Positions 1 to 7,368 of a stretch of DNA of 21,661 bases are shown here, in pieces. The notes under the pieces were generated by a model. It was not told where the DNA came from and did no database searches. It worked only from the letters and a program-made list of their open reading frames with translations. The DNA lies in NCBI GenBank assembly GCA_964636895.1, contig CAZWUW010000052.1:1-21661 (forward strand), given 5' to 3'. The first letter of the stretch is position 1. Each line of letters opens with the position of its first letter. The DNA is from CAZWUW01 sp964636895. Its GTDB lineage: Bacteria > Bacillota > Thermincolia > Thermincolales > CAZWUW01. Made by a program: the position numbers and the translations under genes.

Positions 1-339
1 AACGAGGAAGCTATTTTCCGGGCGGTTTACATGAAACCCAGGGTCATCCGCGACCCGGGCGGTAAGCTCCGAAACAATGCAAAACAGAAAAGCCTGCTGG
101 CGGCTAGCGGCTACCAATTGGTGAGCTGGGATATCGATTCTTTTGATTCCCGTTTCCCTTATCCAAGTGCGGCCATGATTACTGACAATGTGCGCCGGCA
201 GTTGGATAAAAAACGCCATGCGGCACAAATCATTGTACTCATGCATGACGGTTTAAAAGGTGCCAATACTGTCAAAGCGCTGCCGGGAGTAATAACAATG
301 CTGAAAAAAGAAGGCTATCAATTCGCGGTTTTGCAGTAA
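1..339 (+). CDS. Polysaccharide deacetylase (NodB/CE4 family), C-terminal part
   Basis: The frame is open from the first base of the window, so the gene starts upstream and only the last 112 codons are seen. The family removes N- or O-acetyl groups from cell-wall or surface polysaccharides using a divalent metal, normally outside the membrane. Visible motifs fit the second half of a NodB domain: RDPGG at visible residues 17-21 (the R-x-P-G motif), SWDID at 42-46 (the D/W motif) and LMHDG at 80-84 (the H-D motif near the catalytic histidine). The metal-binding motifs TFDD and HxxxH must lie upstream and cannot be checked. An internal ATG at 31 should not be taken as the start, because the homologous domain continues before it. 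The gene ends just before a bidirectional terminator shared with the facing operon. The substrate (peptidoglycan or other glycan) is not determined. Confidence 0.85.
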   Translation, partial: NEEAIFRAVYMKPRVIRDPGGKLRNNAKQKSLLAASGYQLVSWDIDSFDSRFPYPSAAMITDNVRRQLDKKRHAAQIIVLMHDGLKGANTVKALPGVITMLKKEGYQFAVLQ

Positions 340-347
340 AAATGCGT

Positions 348-390
348 AATGGCTTGTCAACATCGGAAATACCGATGTTGACAAGCCATT
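348..390. terminator. Bidirectional rho-independent terminator between convergent genes
   Basis: A near-perfect 19-bp inverted repeat (348-366 pairs with 372-390) surrounds a 5-nt loop. It lies between the deacetylase stop (337-339) and the stop of the minus-strand lipoprotein gene (396-398). T-rich sequence follows on the plus side (ATTTTACTTTAG) and on the minus side (GCATTTTTACTG), so it can serve both genes. Confidence 0.9.
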
Positions 391-395
391 TTACT

Positions 396-1190
396 TTAGT
401 CCTCGTCCTGCACCAGGTAGCGCTCAACTTTTTCCGGTTTGGGCAGGTTAACACTGGGACTGTTATAGTCCACAAACTTGAAAAAGGTTTCCTGTGTAAG
501 CGCACCGGCCCCCGGCACAGGCATGGTCAACCGTGTTCTGTACTGGTAAATGAAATTATCTTCCTTGCCAATCCAGAGCGTGTACCGCATTTTTGCTTTG
601 GCCGGCAGCGCCGCGGCTGTTTGGCCGCGCAGATTTACGTTGGGCGGGGCCAGGGCGGCTATTTCCGGCCCCATCAGATCTAATTGCAGGACCTGGCACT
701 GTTTGCCGGAAACCTTTTCATCAGGCAGTTGGTACACCCTGTCCGCCACTGCCGCCAGTTGCCGGAAGCCGCTAAAGGGGTCCGGCGGCATTTCATTATT
801 GGCGGCGCGGCGCCACATTTCGCCTTTGGATACGTACACCCGGTCTTCCCAACGATAGTAACTGTACTGCTTTTGCAGCAGGCTGGCCCTGATCAGAAAG
901 CCCCGGTCCCGGTCAAAAGTGCCTTCGTTATACATACTGTTGGTTTTACGTTTCTGAATCTTGGAGGAAATCCAACCCTGGAACCAAAATTTGCGTCCGT
1001 CCCGGATAGTTTTATTTATGGCGGTATCCAGTGCCGAGCGGGCATCCGGCATCGGCTTGGCGACCGCCGCTTTTTTTTCGGGGGCCAGGGTTTTTGGCCC
1101 GGACTTATATGTGCAGCCGCCCAGCAGGCTGGCAGCGGTCAGCGCCATGACCAAGAGCAGGAGCGGCCATCGTTGCAGGAAATTACGCAT
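396..1190 (-). CDS. Lipoprotein, LolA/LppX-like (function unknown)
   Basis: This encodes 264 residues. The N-terminus is a lipoprotein signal: a positive start, a hydrophobic stretch at about residues 8-22, and the lipobox LGGC with the lipidated cysteine at 26. The mature part has no further membrane segment. Its layout (an RKFWFQGWISSK segment, alternating hydrophobic strands, a late FFKFVDYNSPSVNLPKPEKV segment) resembles the LolA/LppX beta fold that cradles lipids. That is a weak, by-eye similarity. I chose ATG at 1190 over an in-frame GTG at 1199, because AAGGGGGTGA sits about 8 nt before the ATG and would abut the GTG. The ATG overlaps the stop of the upstream gene by 8 nt (ATGCGTAA), implying translational coupling. 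It is the last gene of the 4135-396 operon. A role in handling a glycolipid made by the operon is only an inference. Confidence 0.75.
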   Translation of the reverse strand: MRNFLQRWPLLLLVMALTAASLLGGCTYKSGPKTLAPEKKAAVAKPMPDARSALDTAINKTIRDGRKFWFQGWISSKIQKRKTNSMYNEGTFDRDRGFLIRASLLQKQYSYYRWEDRVYVSKGEMWRRAANNEMPPDPFSGFRQLAAVADRVYQLPDEKVSGKQCQVLQLDLMGPEIAALAPPNVNLRGQTAAALPAKAKMRYTLWIGKEDNFIYQYRTRLTMPVPGAGALTQETFFKFVDYNSPSVNLPKPEKVERYLVQDED

Positions 1191-2892
1191 GGCGCTCACC
1201 CCCTTGGCGGCCTTGTCGCAGCTGACGGGTAAAACCGAGCAGGATTAAACCGGCTGTCAGCCCGTAAATGGCCGGCAATACCGGCAGCCGGTGTTTTTTC
1301 ATCACCAGCATCACATGTTTTTTGTATAGATACGCGGCCAGTTCGTTGTTCCGGTCACCGTCAACATCGGCCACCCGCAGGTTAATCAGCGGCCCGGCAA
1401 AAACCCGCCACTTTTGTTCCAGTCCGGCCGGAGTATACTCATAACCTGTCATATAGCGGGTAAGGTTTTGGCGTACATTACTTCTGGATAAAGCAATTAT
1501 ATGGGGGCGGCCTTTTTTGCCCAGGGGCGCAAAGCCCTCAAAGCGGAAGCTCTCGTCCCGGCTGGCCCAGAGCACCTGCCATTGACCGGTTTGGTCCAAT
1601 TTAAGTATCCTGGCGCGTTCCGTATTTAAGAGCAGTTCATCCGCGCCGTCGGCGTTTATATCGGCTAACAGGGCTTCCGCGGTACCGATATCAGGAATCT
1701 CGGCGGCGGTCAGCTCGTTTAGCGGTTTAATATCACCTTTTGCCGGTACATCAAATATTTGCAGTTTTTCACCCAGCACTGCCAACTGTACGGAGGCCCC
1801 TTTTATCAGGCGGCCGGCACCAAGGATGGCTGTAGCCTCGGTAGGTATTGAAATAAAATTATTTGTTATAGTGGCTGAAAGCTCGGCATCCTTTATATAA
1901 GCGCGGACTTTAAAAGGTTTATCCATGCTCAGGCTGGCTATGGGGGCGGGACCCGGCTTCAGTTTATGCCGGACTTCCGGCATTACCACAGTCAGCAGTC
2001 GGTTTTCGTCTTTGGCTCGCTGTTCGATACTTTTAAGGTCAAGGGCCAGCGCCGCAAAAGGTGCGTCACCAATGCGCATGGTCTGTTCCACCAGTTTTTC
2101 CCGGTCCAGCAGCGGGGTGAGTTTTTGCGCCAGTCCGGTGGGGGAAAGATACCAGTCGGCGCCATAGTAAGGAAAATTAACATAGTCCGGCTGCAGGGAT
2201 TCCACCAGCCGAACCGGCGAATAGGCGTCTTGGCTTAACTGGTTAAAGGTTTGGCCGTTCCAGCCAAAGACCAGATAAAAATTGTCTTCCTGTTTAAGAA
2301 ACTTGTTCTTTTCTGCGGCATCGGCGATGCCCGCCCGTTCTTGGCGGACAGCGGCCAGGTTGCCCTGGGTTATGATTTCCGCTTTTCCGTCTCTGTTCAG
2401 ATCGGCCAATTGCAGCGGGAAGTAGTCTACCGTCCCTTCCTGCTTATATAAAACCGGACTGCGCCATTTTACGCTGAATTCCGTCCAAAGCGGGATTTCC
2501 GCCGGGTTGGTGGAAAGGTTGATCACCAGGGCCACCAGAAAAACGGTAATGAACCGGCGCAAGGATACCTTGCCCACTATGCGGCTGAGCACAAACAGGA
2601 CGGTGAAGATTAAAAGAGTGCCCGCCGCCCGCCAGTACCAGGCCAAATATGAGAGGTTGTCCAGGGCTTTGGCGCTGAGCAGAAAAGCCAGTCCCAGGAC
2701 TGTAAGGGTCCGCCGGTGTTCCGGCGGCAGGGAGCGGATGAGCAGCCCGGTAAGCGTTATGGCAAGTATAATGCCGTAAACCGACCAGTCCAGGATAGCC
2801 GGAATGACCAGTAATTCGTAAAAAACAAATAAGTATAAGGCCAGCAGCGAAAACTTGATAATACCGAGCGGGCATTTGAACAGTCTATTCAT
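1183..2892 (-). CDS. Multi-span membrane protein with FG-GAP/VCBS-like repeats
   Basis: This encodes 569 residues of unrecognised overall family. Four to five hydrophobic segments lie at about residues 12-31, 36-54, 62-79, 88-104 and 112-127. A long soluble domain (about 130-535) follows, then a final membrane segment at about 537-556 and a basic tail. The soluble part carries calcium-loop repeats typical of FG-GAP/VCBS beta-propeller blades: LADLNRDGKAEI (162-173), LADINADGADEL (409-420) and VADVDGDRNNEL (507-518). Such D-x-[DN]-x-D-G loops usually occur in extracellular proteins that bind ligands or glycans. I chose ATG at 2892 over GTG at 2901, because GGGAGGTGG lies 5-8 nt ahead of the ATG and overlaps the GTG. 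The start overlaps the upstream ligase stop by 8 nt (ATGAATAG). It sits between an O-antigen-ligase-like gene and a lipoprotein, suggesting a surface polymer role that is unproven. Confidence 0.75.
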   Translation of the reverse strand: MNRLFKCPLGIIKFSLLALYLFVFYELLVIPAILDWSVYGIILAITLTGLLIRSLPPEHRRTLTVLGLAFLLSAKALDNLSYLAWYWRAAGTLLIFTVLFVLSRIVGKVSLRRFITVFLVALVINLSTNPAEIPLWTEFSVKWRSPVLYKQEGTVDYFPLQLADLNRDGKAEIITQGNLAAVRQERAGIADAAEKNKFLKQEDNFYLVFGWNGQTFNQLSQDAYSPVRLVESLQPDYVNFPYYGADWYLSPTGLAQKLTPLLDREKLVEQTMRIGDAPFAALALDLKSIEQRAKDENRLLTVVMPEVRHKLKPGPAPIASLSMDKPFKVRAYIKDAELSATITNNFISIPTEATAILGAGRLIKGASVQLAVLGEKLQIFDVPAKGDIKPLNELTAAEIPDIGTAEALLADINADGADELLLNTERARILKLDQTGQWQVLWASRDESFRFEGFAPLGKKGRPHIIALSRSNVRQNLTRYMTGYEYTPAGLEQKWRVFAGPLINLRVADVDGDRNNELAAYLYKKHVMLVMKKHRLPVLPAIYGLTAGLILLGFTRQLRQGRQGGERHA

Positions 2893-4135
2893 GGGTGCCA
2901 CCTCCCGCCTGTTGTTCGTTGTATGGCATGGCGGTCAGCAGGCCCAGGGTCAGCCAGAAATAGGTATTCAGATAAGGGCTTTCAAAAACATTTTCTACTG
3001 CGTTATGCAGCACGATGGCCAGCAGACCGGTAAATATCCCGGCCGCCAGGTAACGCCGGCGGGGGTCGGTCAGGGACAGCCAGGCCTTATGCGCCTGGCG
3101 TAGAGCGGTGCCTAGCAGCCAAAGGAAAAGGCTGAGGCCCAGGAGGCCGGTTTCGGCCAGGGTTTTCAGATAGTAGTTATCTGTTGTCGGGATACTGAAA
3201 GTCCGGGCCGCCACCGCCCCTCCGTAATGGCCCAGGCCTGCACCGAACAGAGGCTCCAGGCGCATCTGGTCGTAAGCGTCAAACCATCTCTTGATGCGAC
3301 CGCTGCCGGCGCTTTTTTCCAGGTATTCCGGGGAAAACAGGGAAGTAATGCGGGAGCTCACAGCCGGGACAAAAAACGCAACCAGGACTATTACCACCAG
3401 CCCGGCAATTAGCAGACGCCGGTCATAAATAATGCCGATGACGGCCAGGGCACCGGCGAAAGCCAGCCAAGCTCCCCGGGTGCCGGTGAAAATCAGGCAT
3501 ACAGCCATTAAGCCGGCGGCAGCGAGCCATAATAACCTTTTTGGCCATGTCTTTTCGGCGGCGGCAAAGCCTATGGCTATTGGCGCCAGAAAGGCCATCT
3601 GACCGCCCAGCAGATTGGGGCTGCCAATGATGGAAAAAGCCCTGGTCCTTACAATTTCTCCGGCATTTACCCAACGTGCAGGCATCGGCACACCGGCAAT
3701 GTATTGCCAGATGCCGTGCAGGGCAAGCGCAGTACCCAGCAACACAGCAATAGTCAATAATAATTTAGTATCATCATTGTTGCGCACCAGGTAAAACCCG
3801 GCGAAAAAGGCCAGCATATATTGAAACATGGCCCGGTAGCCTTCCAGGTTTGTCCCCAAGTCATTCAGGTTGAGCACGGTAAAGCTGAGTCCGGCCAGCA
3901 GCAGCACTTTGATGGCCGCGGAGACCTTGCTTGTCCGTTCCGGGGGGCTGAAAATCATTTTAAGACCGGCCAGGGTGAGGAGGGATAAAAGGGTCAGTTC
4001 ATCCCAGAAAGATCCCAGCAGGGGGATGGGCAGTATATTGCGCAATATGTAATCGACGGCCGGATAAAGCATCAACAGTGCAAACAAGGTCAAAACACAT
4101 TTATCAGTCAGGGACCGTTGTTTTAATGAAACCAT
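2885..4135 (-). CDS. O-antigen ligase-like (Wzy_C family) membrane protein
   Basis: This encodes 416 residues with about ten or more hydrophobic segments spread over the whole length. Family hallmarks are the GTRGAWLA motif at 218-225, with the arginine typical of the Wzy/WaaL fold, a long outer loop at about 260-318, and DNYYLKTLAETGLLG at 319-333, matching the conserved [HD]NxxLxxLaetGlxG motif near the end of that loop. Family members join or polymerise lipid-linked glycans at the outer face of the membrane. In Gram-positives they take part in surface polysaccharide or teichoic-type assembly, or sometimes glycosylate proteins. ATG at 4135 is preferred because GCGGAGGA stands 6 nt before it; a TTG at 4150 would lie upstream of that site. 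It is the first gene of a three-gene operon behind a near-consensus promoter. No glycosyltransferases, flippase or polymer regulator lie in the window, so the substrate is unknown. Confidence 0.85.
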   Translation of the reverse strand: MVSLKQRSLTDKCVLTLFALLMLYPAVDYILRNILPIPLLGSFWDELTLLSLLTLAGLKMIFSPPERTSKVSAAIKVLLLAGLSFTVLNLNDLGTNLEGYRAMFQYMLAFFAGFYLVRNNDDTKLLLTIAVLLGTALALHGIWQYIAGVPMPARWVNAGEIVRTRAFSIIGSPNLLGGQMAFLAPIAIGFAAAEKTWPKRLLWLAAAGLMAVCLIFTGTRGAWLAFAGALAVIGIIYDRRLLIAGLVVIVLVAFFVPAVSSRITSLFSPEYLEKSAGSGRIKRWFDAYDQMRLEPLFGAGLGHYGGAVAARTFSIPTTDNYYLKTLAETGLLGLSLFLWLLGTALRQAHKAWLSLTDPRRRYLAAGIFTGLLAIVLHNAVENVFESPYLNTYFWLTLGLLTAMPYNEQQAGGGTHE

Positions 4136-4176
4136 GTTTTTCCTCCGCAATATGAATTATTATGTCATTCTTTGAT

Positions 4177-4205
4177 ATTATAACATATGGTCAGAGGTGT
4201 TACAA
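4177..4205 (-). promoter_or_regulatory. Sigma-A promoter of the ligase/FG-GAP/lipoprotein operon
   Basis: Reading the minus strand, TTGTAA (4205-4200), a 17-nt spacer and TATAAT (4182-4177) form a near-consensus promoter. A TGn extension directly precedes the -10 box. The start codon lies about 40 nt downstream of the -10. Confidence 0.85.
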
Positions 4206-4255
4206 TTGCAGGTGCGGCGCGTGTATACGGTGCGCCACGCCGTAGGCCTGAGGCA

Positions 4256-4288
4256 ATGGAAAACGGGGGTTTATCAAAGCCCCCGTTT
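4256..4288 (-). terminator. Terminator of the glutamine-rich protein gene
   Basis: AAACGGGGG (4261-4269) pairs with CCCCCGTTT (4280-4288) around a 10-nt loop. On the minus strand the stem is followed by GTTTTCC. It lies 8 nt beyond the stop codon at 4297-4299. Confidence 0.8.
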
Positions 4289-4296
4289 AAGCTGAA

Positions 4297-4746
4297 CTAT
4301 TGCTCCCAATAACCGCCGCCACCGAATTGTCCCATTGCTCCGAATTGCTGGGTGGGAATGTTGCGCTGTGCCCACTGGTTGCCAATTTGATACTGCTGTC
4401 CCATTTGTCCCGGCTGGCTGTATTGACCGGTTTGGAACTGTGTACCGGCTTGGCTGATGCTGCCGGCAAACTGAGATACCAGGGAACCCATCTGCTGCAC
4501 TTGCTGGTTCAATTGGTTAGCTATCTGGCTCAATTGCTGCAGTTTTTGGGTAGCATTCTGTTCGGCTTGCTGCAGTCTTTGCAGTTGCTGCATGGCACCG
4601 GATTCGGTTTGGGCCAGCTGGGCCAATTGGCTGGAGTTGGTACGCTCGGACTGGGCCAGTTGGCTGCAAAGCTGGCTCATGTGGGCAAGATTTTGTTGAA
4701 ACTGGCTAATCTGAGACTGCAATTGCTGAATTGACTGATGATACAT
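4297..4746 (-). CDS. Glutamine-rich coiled-coil small protein, unknown function
   Basis: This encodes 149 residues, of which 45 (30%) are glutamine by my count. Residues 1-95 look like one long helix or coiled coil with recurring LAQ, QLQ and LQQ steps. Residues 100-149 change to a Gly/Gln/Tyr-rich tail with TGQYSQPGQ and a final FGGGGYWEQ. There is no signal peptide and no membrane segment, and one cysteine at residue 27. The ribosome site AAGGGAGGTGA lies about 5 nt before the ATG. Composition and position beside a YmaF gene fit a spore-coat or other structural protein, but I recognise no named family and that is inference. The gene is divergent from ymaF with a 148-nt shared upstream region and has its own terminator, so it is monocistronic. 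The opposite-strand leucine-rich frame across it is a composition artefact. Confidence 0.75.
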   Translation of the reverse strand: MYHQSIQQLQSQISQFQQNLAHMSQLCSQLAQSERTNSSQLAQLAQTESGAMQQLQRLQQAEQNATQKLQQLSQIANQLNQQVQQMGSLVSQFAGSISQAGTQFQTGQYSQPGQMGQQYQIGNQWAQRNIPTQQFGAMGQFGGGGYWEQ

Positions 4747-4838
4747 TGCTTCACCTCCCTTGCGGACTGAATTTTATATGTTTATAGGAAATAGTATTTA
4801 TCGGAATAACGGGAAGTATTAGCGGAAAAATGTGGAGA

Positions 4839-4866
4839 ACTGTTGGGATTTCACCTGCATATGATA
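4839..4866 (+). promoter_or_regulatory. Possible sigma-K-type promoter of ymaF
   Basis: AC (4839-4840), 17 nt and CATATGATA (4858-4866) match the sporulation sigma-K pattern AC-N16/17-CATAnnnTA. The predicted start near 4874 leaves about 20 nt before the ATG, enough for the AGGGAGG ribosome site. No sigma-A pair is evident. The match is by pattern only. Confidence 0.45.
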
Positions 4867-4881
4867 AATTAACATATCATA
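4860..4881. repeat. Inverted repeat TATGATA-N8-TATCATA upstream of ymaF
   Basis: A perfect 7-bp inverted repeat (4860-4866 and 4875-4881) overlaps the candidate -10 box and the likely transcription start. It could be an operator for a repressor. The AT-rich arms make a chance origin possible. Confidence 0.4.
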
Positions 4882-4894
4882 GGGAGGCGTTATC

Positions 4895-5218
4895 ATGAAA
4901 AATCACCAATACAAGCATGTACACCAGTACGAAGGGGTTACCACCTGCGCTGACAATCATGCCCATATCTTTGCCGGGGTAAGCAGCCCCGCCATGTATC
5001 TTCCTAACGGTCAGCATATACATGTTGTTCAGGGGTTGACAGGCTTTAAAGATGGTCATTACCACCGCTATTGTGTACACTCGGGGCCGAATATGGATTT
5101 GCCCGGAGGGTTCCACGTTCATCCGGTATGTTTTCGGACTTCCTGCGATGACGGGCATGCTCATGCTTTCAAAGGGTACGACATGGCGTCTATGGAGGAA
5201 ATGCATAAGGGGTATTAA
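4895..5218 (+). CDS. ymaF: YmaF family histidine-rich protein
   Basis: This encodes 107 residues matching the YmaF family, named after a Bacillus subtilis protein of unknown function. It contains 15 histidines and 4 cysteines (C18, C60, C79, C84). Six H-x-H pairs stand at residues 8/10, 22/24, 41/43, 55/57, 74/76 and 88/90, spaced 14-19 residues apart in a repeating [N/D/G]-G-[Q/H]-x-H pattern. This suggests five or six short beta repeats presenting metal ligands. There is no signal peptide or membrane segment. AGGGAGG lies about 7 nt before the ATG. The gene is alone on its strand, divergent from the glutamine-rich gene, and followed by a hairpin terminator. The upstream region carries a possible sigma-K promoter, which would place it in the mother cell during sporulation. 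Metal binding is inferred from composition. Confidence 0.8.
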   Translation: MKNHQYKHVHQYEGVTTCADNHAHIFAGVSSPAMYLPNGQHIHVVQGLTGFKDGHYHRYCVHSGPNMDLPGGFHVHPVCFRTSCDDGHAHAFKGYDMASMEEMHKGY

Positions 5219-5234
5219 AGTAGCTCCATAATAC

Positions 5235-5287
5235 CAAGAGAACACGGAGAATTTTTATATGCTTCTCTGTGTTCTTCTGGGCTTTTT
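5235..5287 (+). terminator. Terminator after ymaF, with a CTCTGTG repeat unit
   Basis: AGAACACGGAGAA (5239-5251) pairs with TTCTCTGTGTTCT (5263-5275) with one G-U pair. GGGCTTTTTTG follows. The right arm shares its core TTCTCTGTGTTCT with the hairpin at 8870-8933. Confidence 0.8.
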
Positions 5288-5402
5288 TGAACCTTTTCAA
5301 AAATGCGCCTATCGGACAAGCTTATTTTTTTTCGATACTTCCGAGAGATTTGATAATTTTCATGCGTAGTAATAAGTGAAGAGCATGAAAGGAGGGCACG
5401 GG

Positions 5403-6005
5403 GTGAAAATCACCGCAGATAATGTCATAAAGCAACTACAGCGCAAGAACCCGGCGGCTCTTGAATATTTGATGGACACATATGGTTCCGGCGTATACGG
5501 TTTGGTTTACCGGGTATTGACCGGCATTGGCAGTAAAGAGGATATTGAGGAGTGTGTCAGCGACGTTTATGTTGCTGCCTGGGAGAATGCGTGGCAGTAC
5601 GATGCGCAAAAGGGGAGCCTGAAGACGTGGCTGTTGATATTGGCCAAATATAAGGCCCTGGATTACAGGCGTAGGCTTAGCCGGGACAAAGCCGTCATCT
5701 GTCAATCCGTCCATGAACCGGGTACAGAGGCCGTGGAAGCGCCGGGAAACATAGGAGCGACAGGCAGCATTGTGGAAGAAAAGGTTATTTCCGGGGAAGA
5801 GCAGCGGCAAATTGCCACTGCTATTAATTCTCTGGAAGATATGGACAGGCAGATTTTTGCCAAAAGGTATTTCCTTTATGAAAACATCGAAGATATCGCA
5901 CAATACTTCGGTTTAACCAGAAAAGCGGTGGATACCCGGCTTTGGCGGATCAGGAATGCCTTAAAGCCACTATTGCAGCAAGAAGGGAAGGAGGGTCTCG
6001 GATGA
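5403..6005 (+). CDS. ECF-type RNA polymerase sigma factor
   Basis: This encodes 200 residues with the two-domain layout of extracytoplasmic-function sigma factors. Region 2 lies at about residues 15-85 (ALEYLMDTYGSGVYGLVYRV, then DIEECVSDVYVAAWE and SLKTWLLILAKYKALDYRRR). A linker follows, then region 4 at about 140-195 with the helix-turn-helix IEDIAQYFGLTRKAVDTRLWRIR. It directs RNA polymerase to a small regulon, usually including its own operon. I chose GTG at 5403, because AAAGGAGGG ends 6 nt before it; an in-frame ATG at 5376 lies upstream of that site. The stop overlaps the ATG of the DUF4179 gene (ATGA, 6002-6005), so the two are translationally coupled and very likely a sigma/anti-sigma pair. 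No confident ECF promoter could be picked upstream. Confidence 0.9.
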   Translation: MKITADNVIKQLQRKNPAALEYLMDTYGSGVYGLVYRVLTGIGSKEDIEECVSDVYVAAWENAWQYDAQKGSLKTWLLILAKYKALDYRRRLSRDKAVICQSVHEPGTEAVEAPGNIGATGSIVEEKVISGEEQRQIATAINSLEDMDRQIFAKRYFLYENIEDIAQYFGLTRKAVDTRLWRIRNALKPLLQQEGKEGLG

Positions 6006-7318
6006 ACAGCCATGAGGAAAAAGAGGTTTTTGATTTAATAGACCAAATACAGGCGGAAGATTTTGCCGGAATATTGGTGGAAGGGCTGGTGGATACGGAT
6101 ACGGTGAGCAGTGAGGAAGCAAAGGGAAGGATTAAAAACAAAACCTTTCAGAAAATAGGTATCCGGCCGGTGAAAAGCAGGTTTAAAAGGAACCTGAGCC
6201 TTGCCCTGGCGGCTTCACTGCTGGTAGCGCTATTCGGCACGGTCGCTGTCGGTCCCGGCACCGTGTGGGCGAAACTGCAAAGGGCGTTGCAGTATATTCC
6301 GGGGATGAACATTGTCGTTGAAGATAAAGAAAAGCAGATGGAACGGTATGTTTTGCGCAGTCCCGTTGAGAGAAAGGCGGGCAAAGCGTTTATGAAAATA
6401 GAAGGCGTGGTCATTGAGGAGAACCGGGCTTTAGTTAATATCACCGCCAGCTTCATCCATTTTAAAGACAGCAGCGTTTATTTCAGAAACAAGGAAGGGC
6501 AGCAGTTAAAACTCGAGTTTAGGGGCGGCAGCTCATATGGAACTAAATGGGACGGGACATTCTATTATAACGGCCGTGTCAGGGATACTGAAGACCTTGA
6601 GCTTGTGTTTGCCGGAGAGGAAACCATAGTTTTCTCCCTTGCGCTTGAAAAAGCCAAATCCTACAGTAGTTATGCGGAAATGGGCCCAACGGCTAATGTA
6701 AACGGTATCAGCATCACTGCGATAGCTGCTGAGGAAAACAATCAAACAAAAATTAACCTGGTATCGCCGCCCATCGAAGGTGCGAGAATAGATTATTACG
6801 GTTTAGGCTACGGTTCTGCTGGAATAACTCTGAAGGACAAAAATGGCAGGAACTATCCGGTTTTCAAAGACAGTGGTTTTACAATACCCCTGGCAGAATT
6901 CTATTTTGACACCGGAACAGCCGCAACACAGGATTTCATTCTCTCAATTCCGTATGTGGGGCTTGTATATTATGATGAGCAGGAGACGATGAAAATTGAA
7001 ATCCCGGACCGAGGGACTGCCAGGATAAATAAAACCGTAAAACTGGCGGGATTCCCCGTCGATTTTGAAAAAATTGAGAGGGTCGACAAGGACAGAGTTC
7101 GGGTCCATGTTAATGTGCATTATGACGAAAAAGCAAAAGCATCATTGCGCGGTTTTAGCCTTGACAAACAAAGCTGGGGCGGTGAAATGGACGAAAAAAC
7201 CGGGGCTTTGAGAACCCTTGAGTTTGATGTCGCCCCTTACCGGCGGTCAGTTGAATTGCGTTTAAAGGAACCGTTGGTAATTAAGCAGGGGCCGTGGGAA
7301 ATGAATATCAAAAAGTAG
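6002..7318 (+). CDS. DUF4179 membrane protein, probable anti-sigma factor
   Basis: This encodes 438 residues. A cytoplasmic N-terminus (about 1-62) is followed by one membrane segment (about 64-86, FKRNLSLALAASLLVALFG) and a long extracellular part rich in beta strands. That is the DUF4179 arrangement found next to sigma-70-like genes in Firmicutes. By analogy, the N-terminal tail binds the sigma factor and the outer domain senses an envelope signal; the signal is unknown. There is no zinc-binding HxxxCxxC in the N-terminal tail, unlike classical ZAS anti-sigma factors, so the binding mode would differ. The start at 6002 has AAGGAGGG 6 nt ahead, overlaps the sigma stop by 4 nt, and is preferred to an in-frame upstream ATG at 5942 inside the sigma gene. 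A hairpin terminator follows the stop. Confidence 0.82.
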   Translation: MNSHEEKEVFDLIDQIQAEDFAGILVEGLVDTDTVSSEEAKGRIKNKTFQKIGIRPVKSRFKRNLSLALAASLLVALFGTVAVGPGTVWAKLQRALQYIPGMNIVVEDKEKQMERYVLRSPVERKAGKAFMKIEGVVIEENRALVNITASFIHFKDSSVYFRNKEGQQLKLEFRGGSSYGTKWDGTFYYNGRVRDTEDLELVFAGEETIVFSLALEKAKSYSSYAEMGPTANVNGISITAIAAEENNQTKINLVSPPIEGARIDYYGLGYGSAGITLKDKNGRNYPVFKDSGFTIPLAEFYFDTGTAATQDFILSIPYVGLVYYDEQETMKIEIPDRGTARINKTVKLAGFPVDFEKIERVDKDRVRVHVNVHYDEKAKASLRGFSLDKQSWGGEMDEKTGALRTLEFDVAPYRRSVELRLKEPLVIKQGPWEMNIKK

Positions 7319-7329
7319 TACACGATAAT

Positions 7330-7368
7330 AAAAAGGTGGTTTTCCGGCTTAACGGGAGCCATCTTTTT
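7330..7368 (+). terminator. Terminator of the sigma/DUF4179 operon
   Basis: AAAAAGGTGGTTTTC (7330-7344) pairs with the segment ending CATCTTTTT (to 7368), with several G-U pairs, around a short loop near 7348-7352. The right arm ends in a run of five T. It lies 11 nt after the stop codon. Confidence 0.7.

Noticed and set aside
684..1232. 182-residue plus-strand frame over the lipoprotein gene
   Set aside because: It lies opposite a gene with a signal peptide, operon context and ribosome site, has low-complexity basic/aromatic content, and has no ribosome site.
4215..4242. GC-rich inverted repeats (CGGCG/CGCCG and GGCGC/GCGCC) upstream of the ligase promoter
   Set aside because: The arms are only 5 bp, with alternative pairings and no T tract. 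They are too weak to call an operator or terminator.
4300..4734. 144-residue leucine-rich frame on the plus strand
   Set aside because: It is the antisense image of the glutamine-rich gene: CAG/CAA codons read backwards give CTG/TTG. It has no suitable ribosome site.
5288..5402. ECF-type or sigma-A promoter before the sigma gene
   Set aside because: TTGATA near 5350 has only about 14 nt to the nearest -10-like TAGTAA, and no GGAAC/CGTC ECF pattern was found, so no call was made.
5436..5903. 155-residue minus-strand frame over the sigma factor gene
   Set aside because: The plus strand carries clear sigma regions 2 and 4, so this is a shadow frame.
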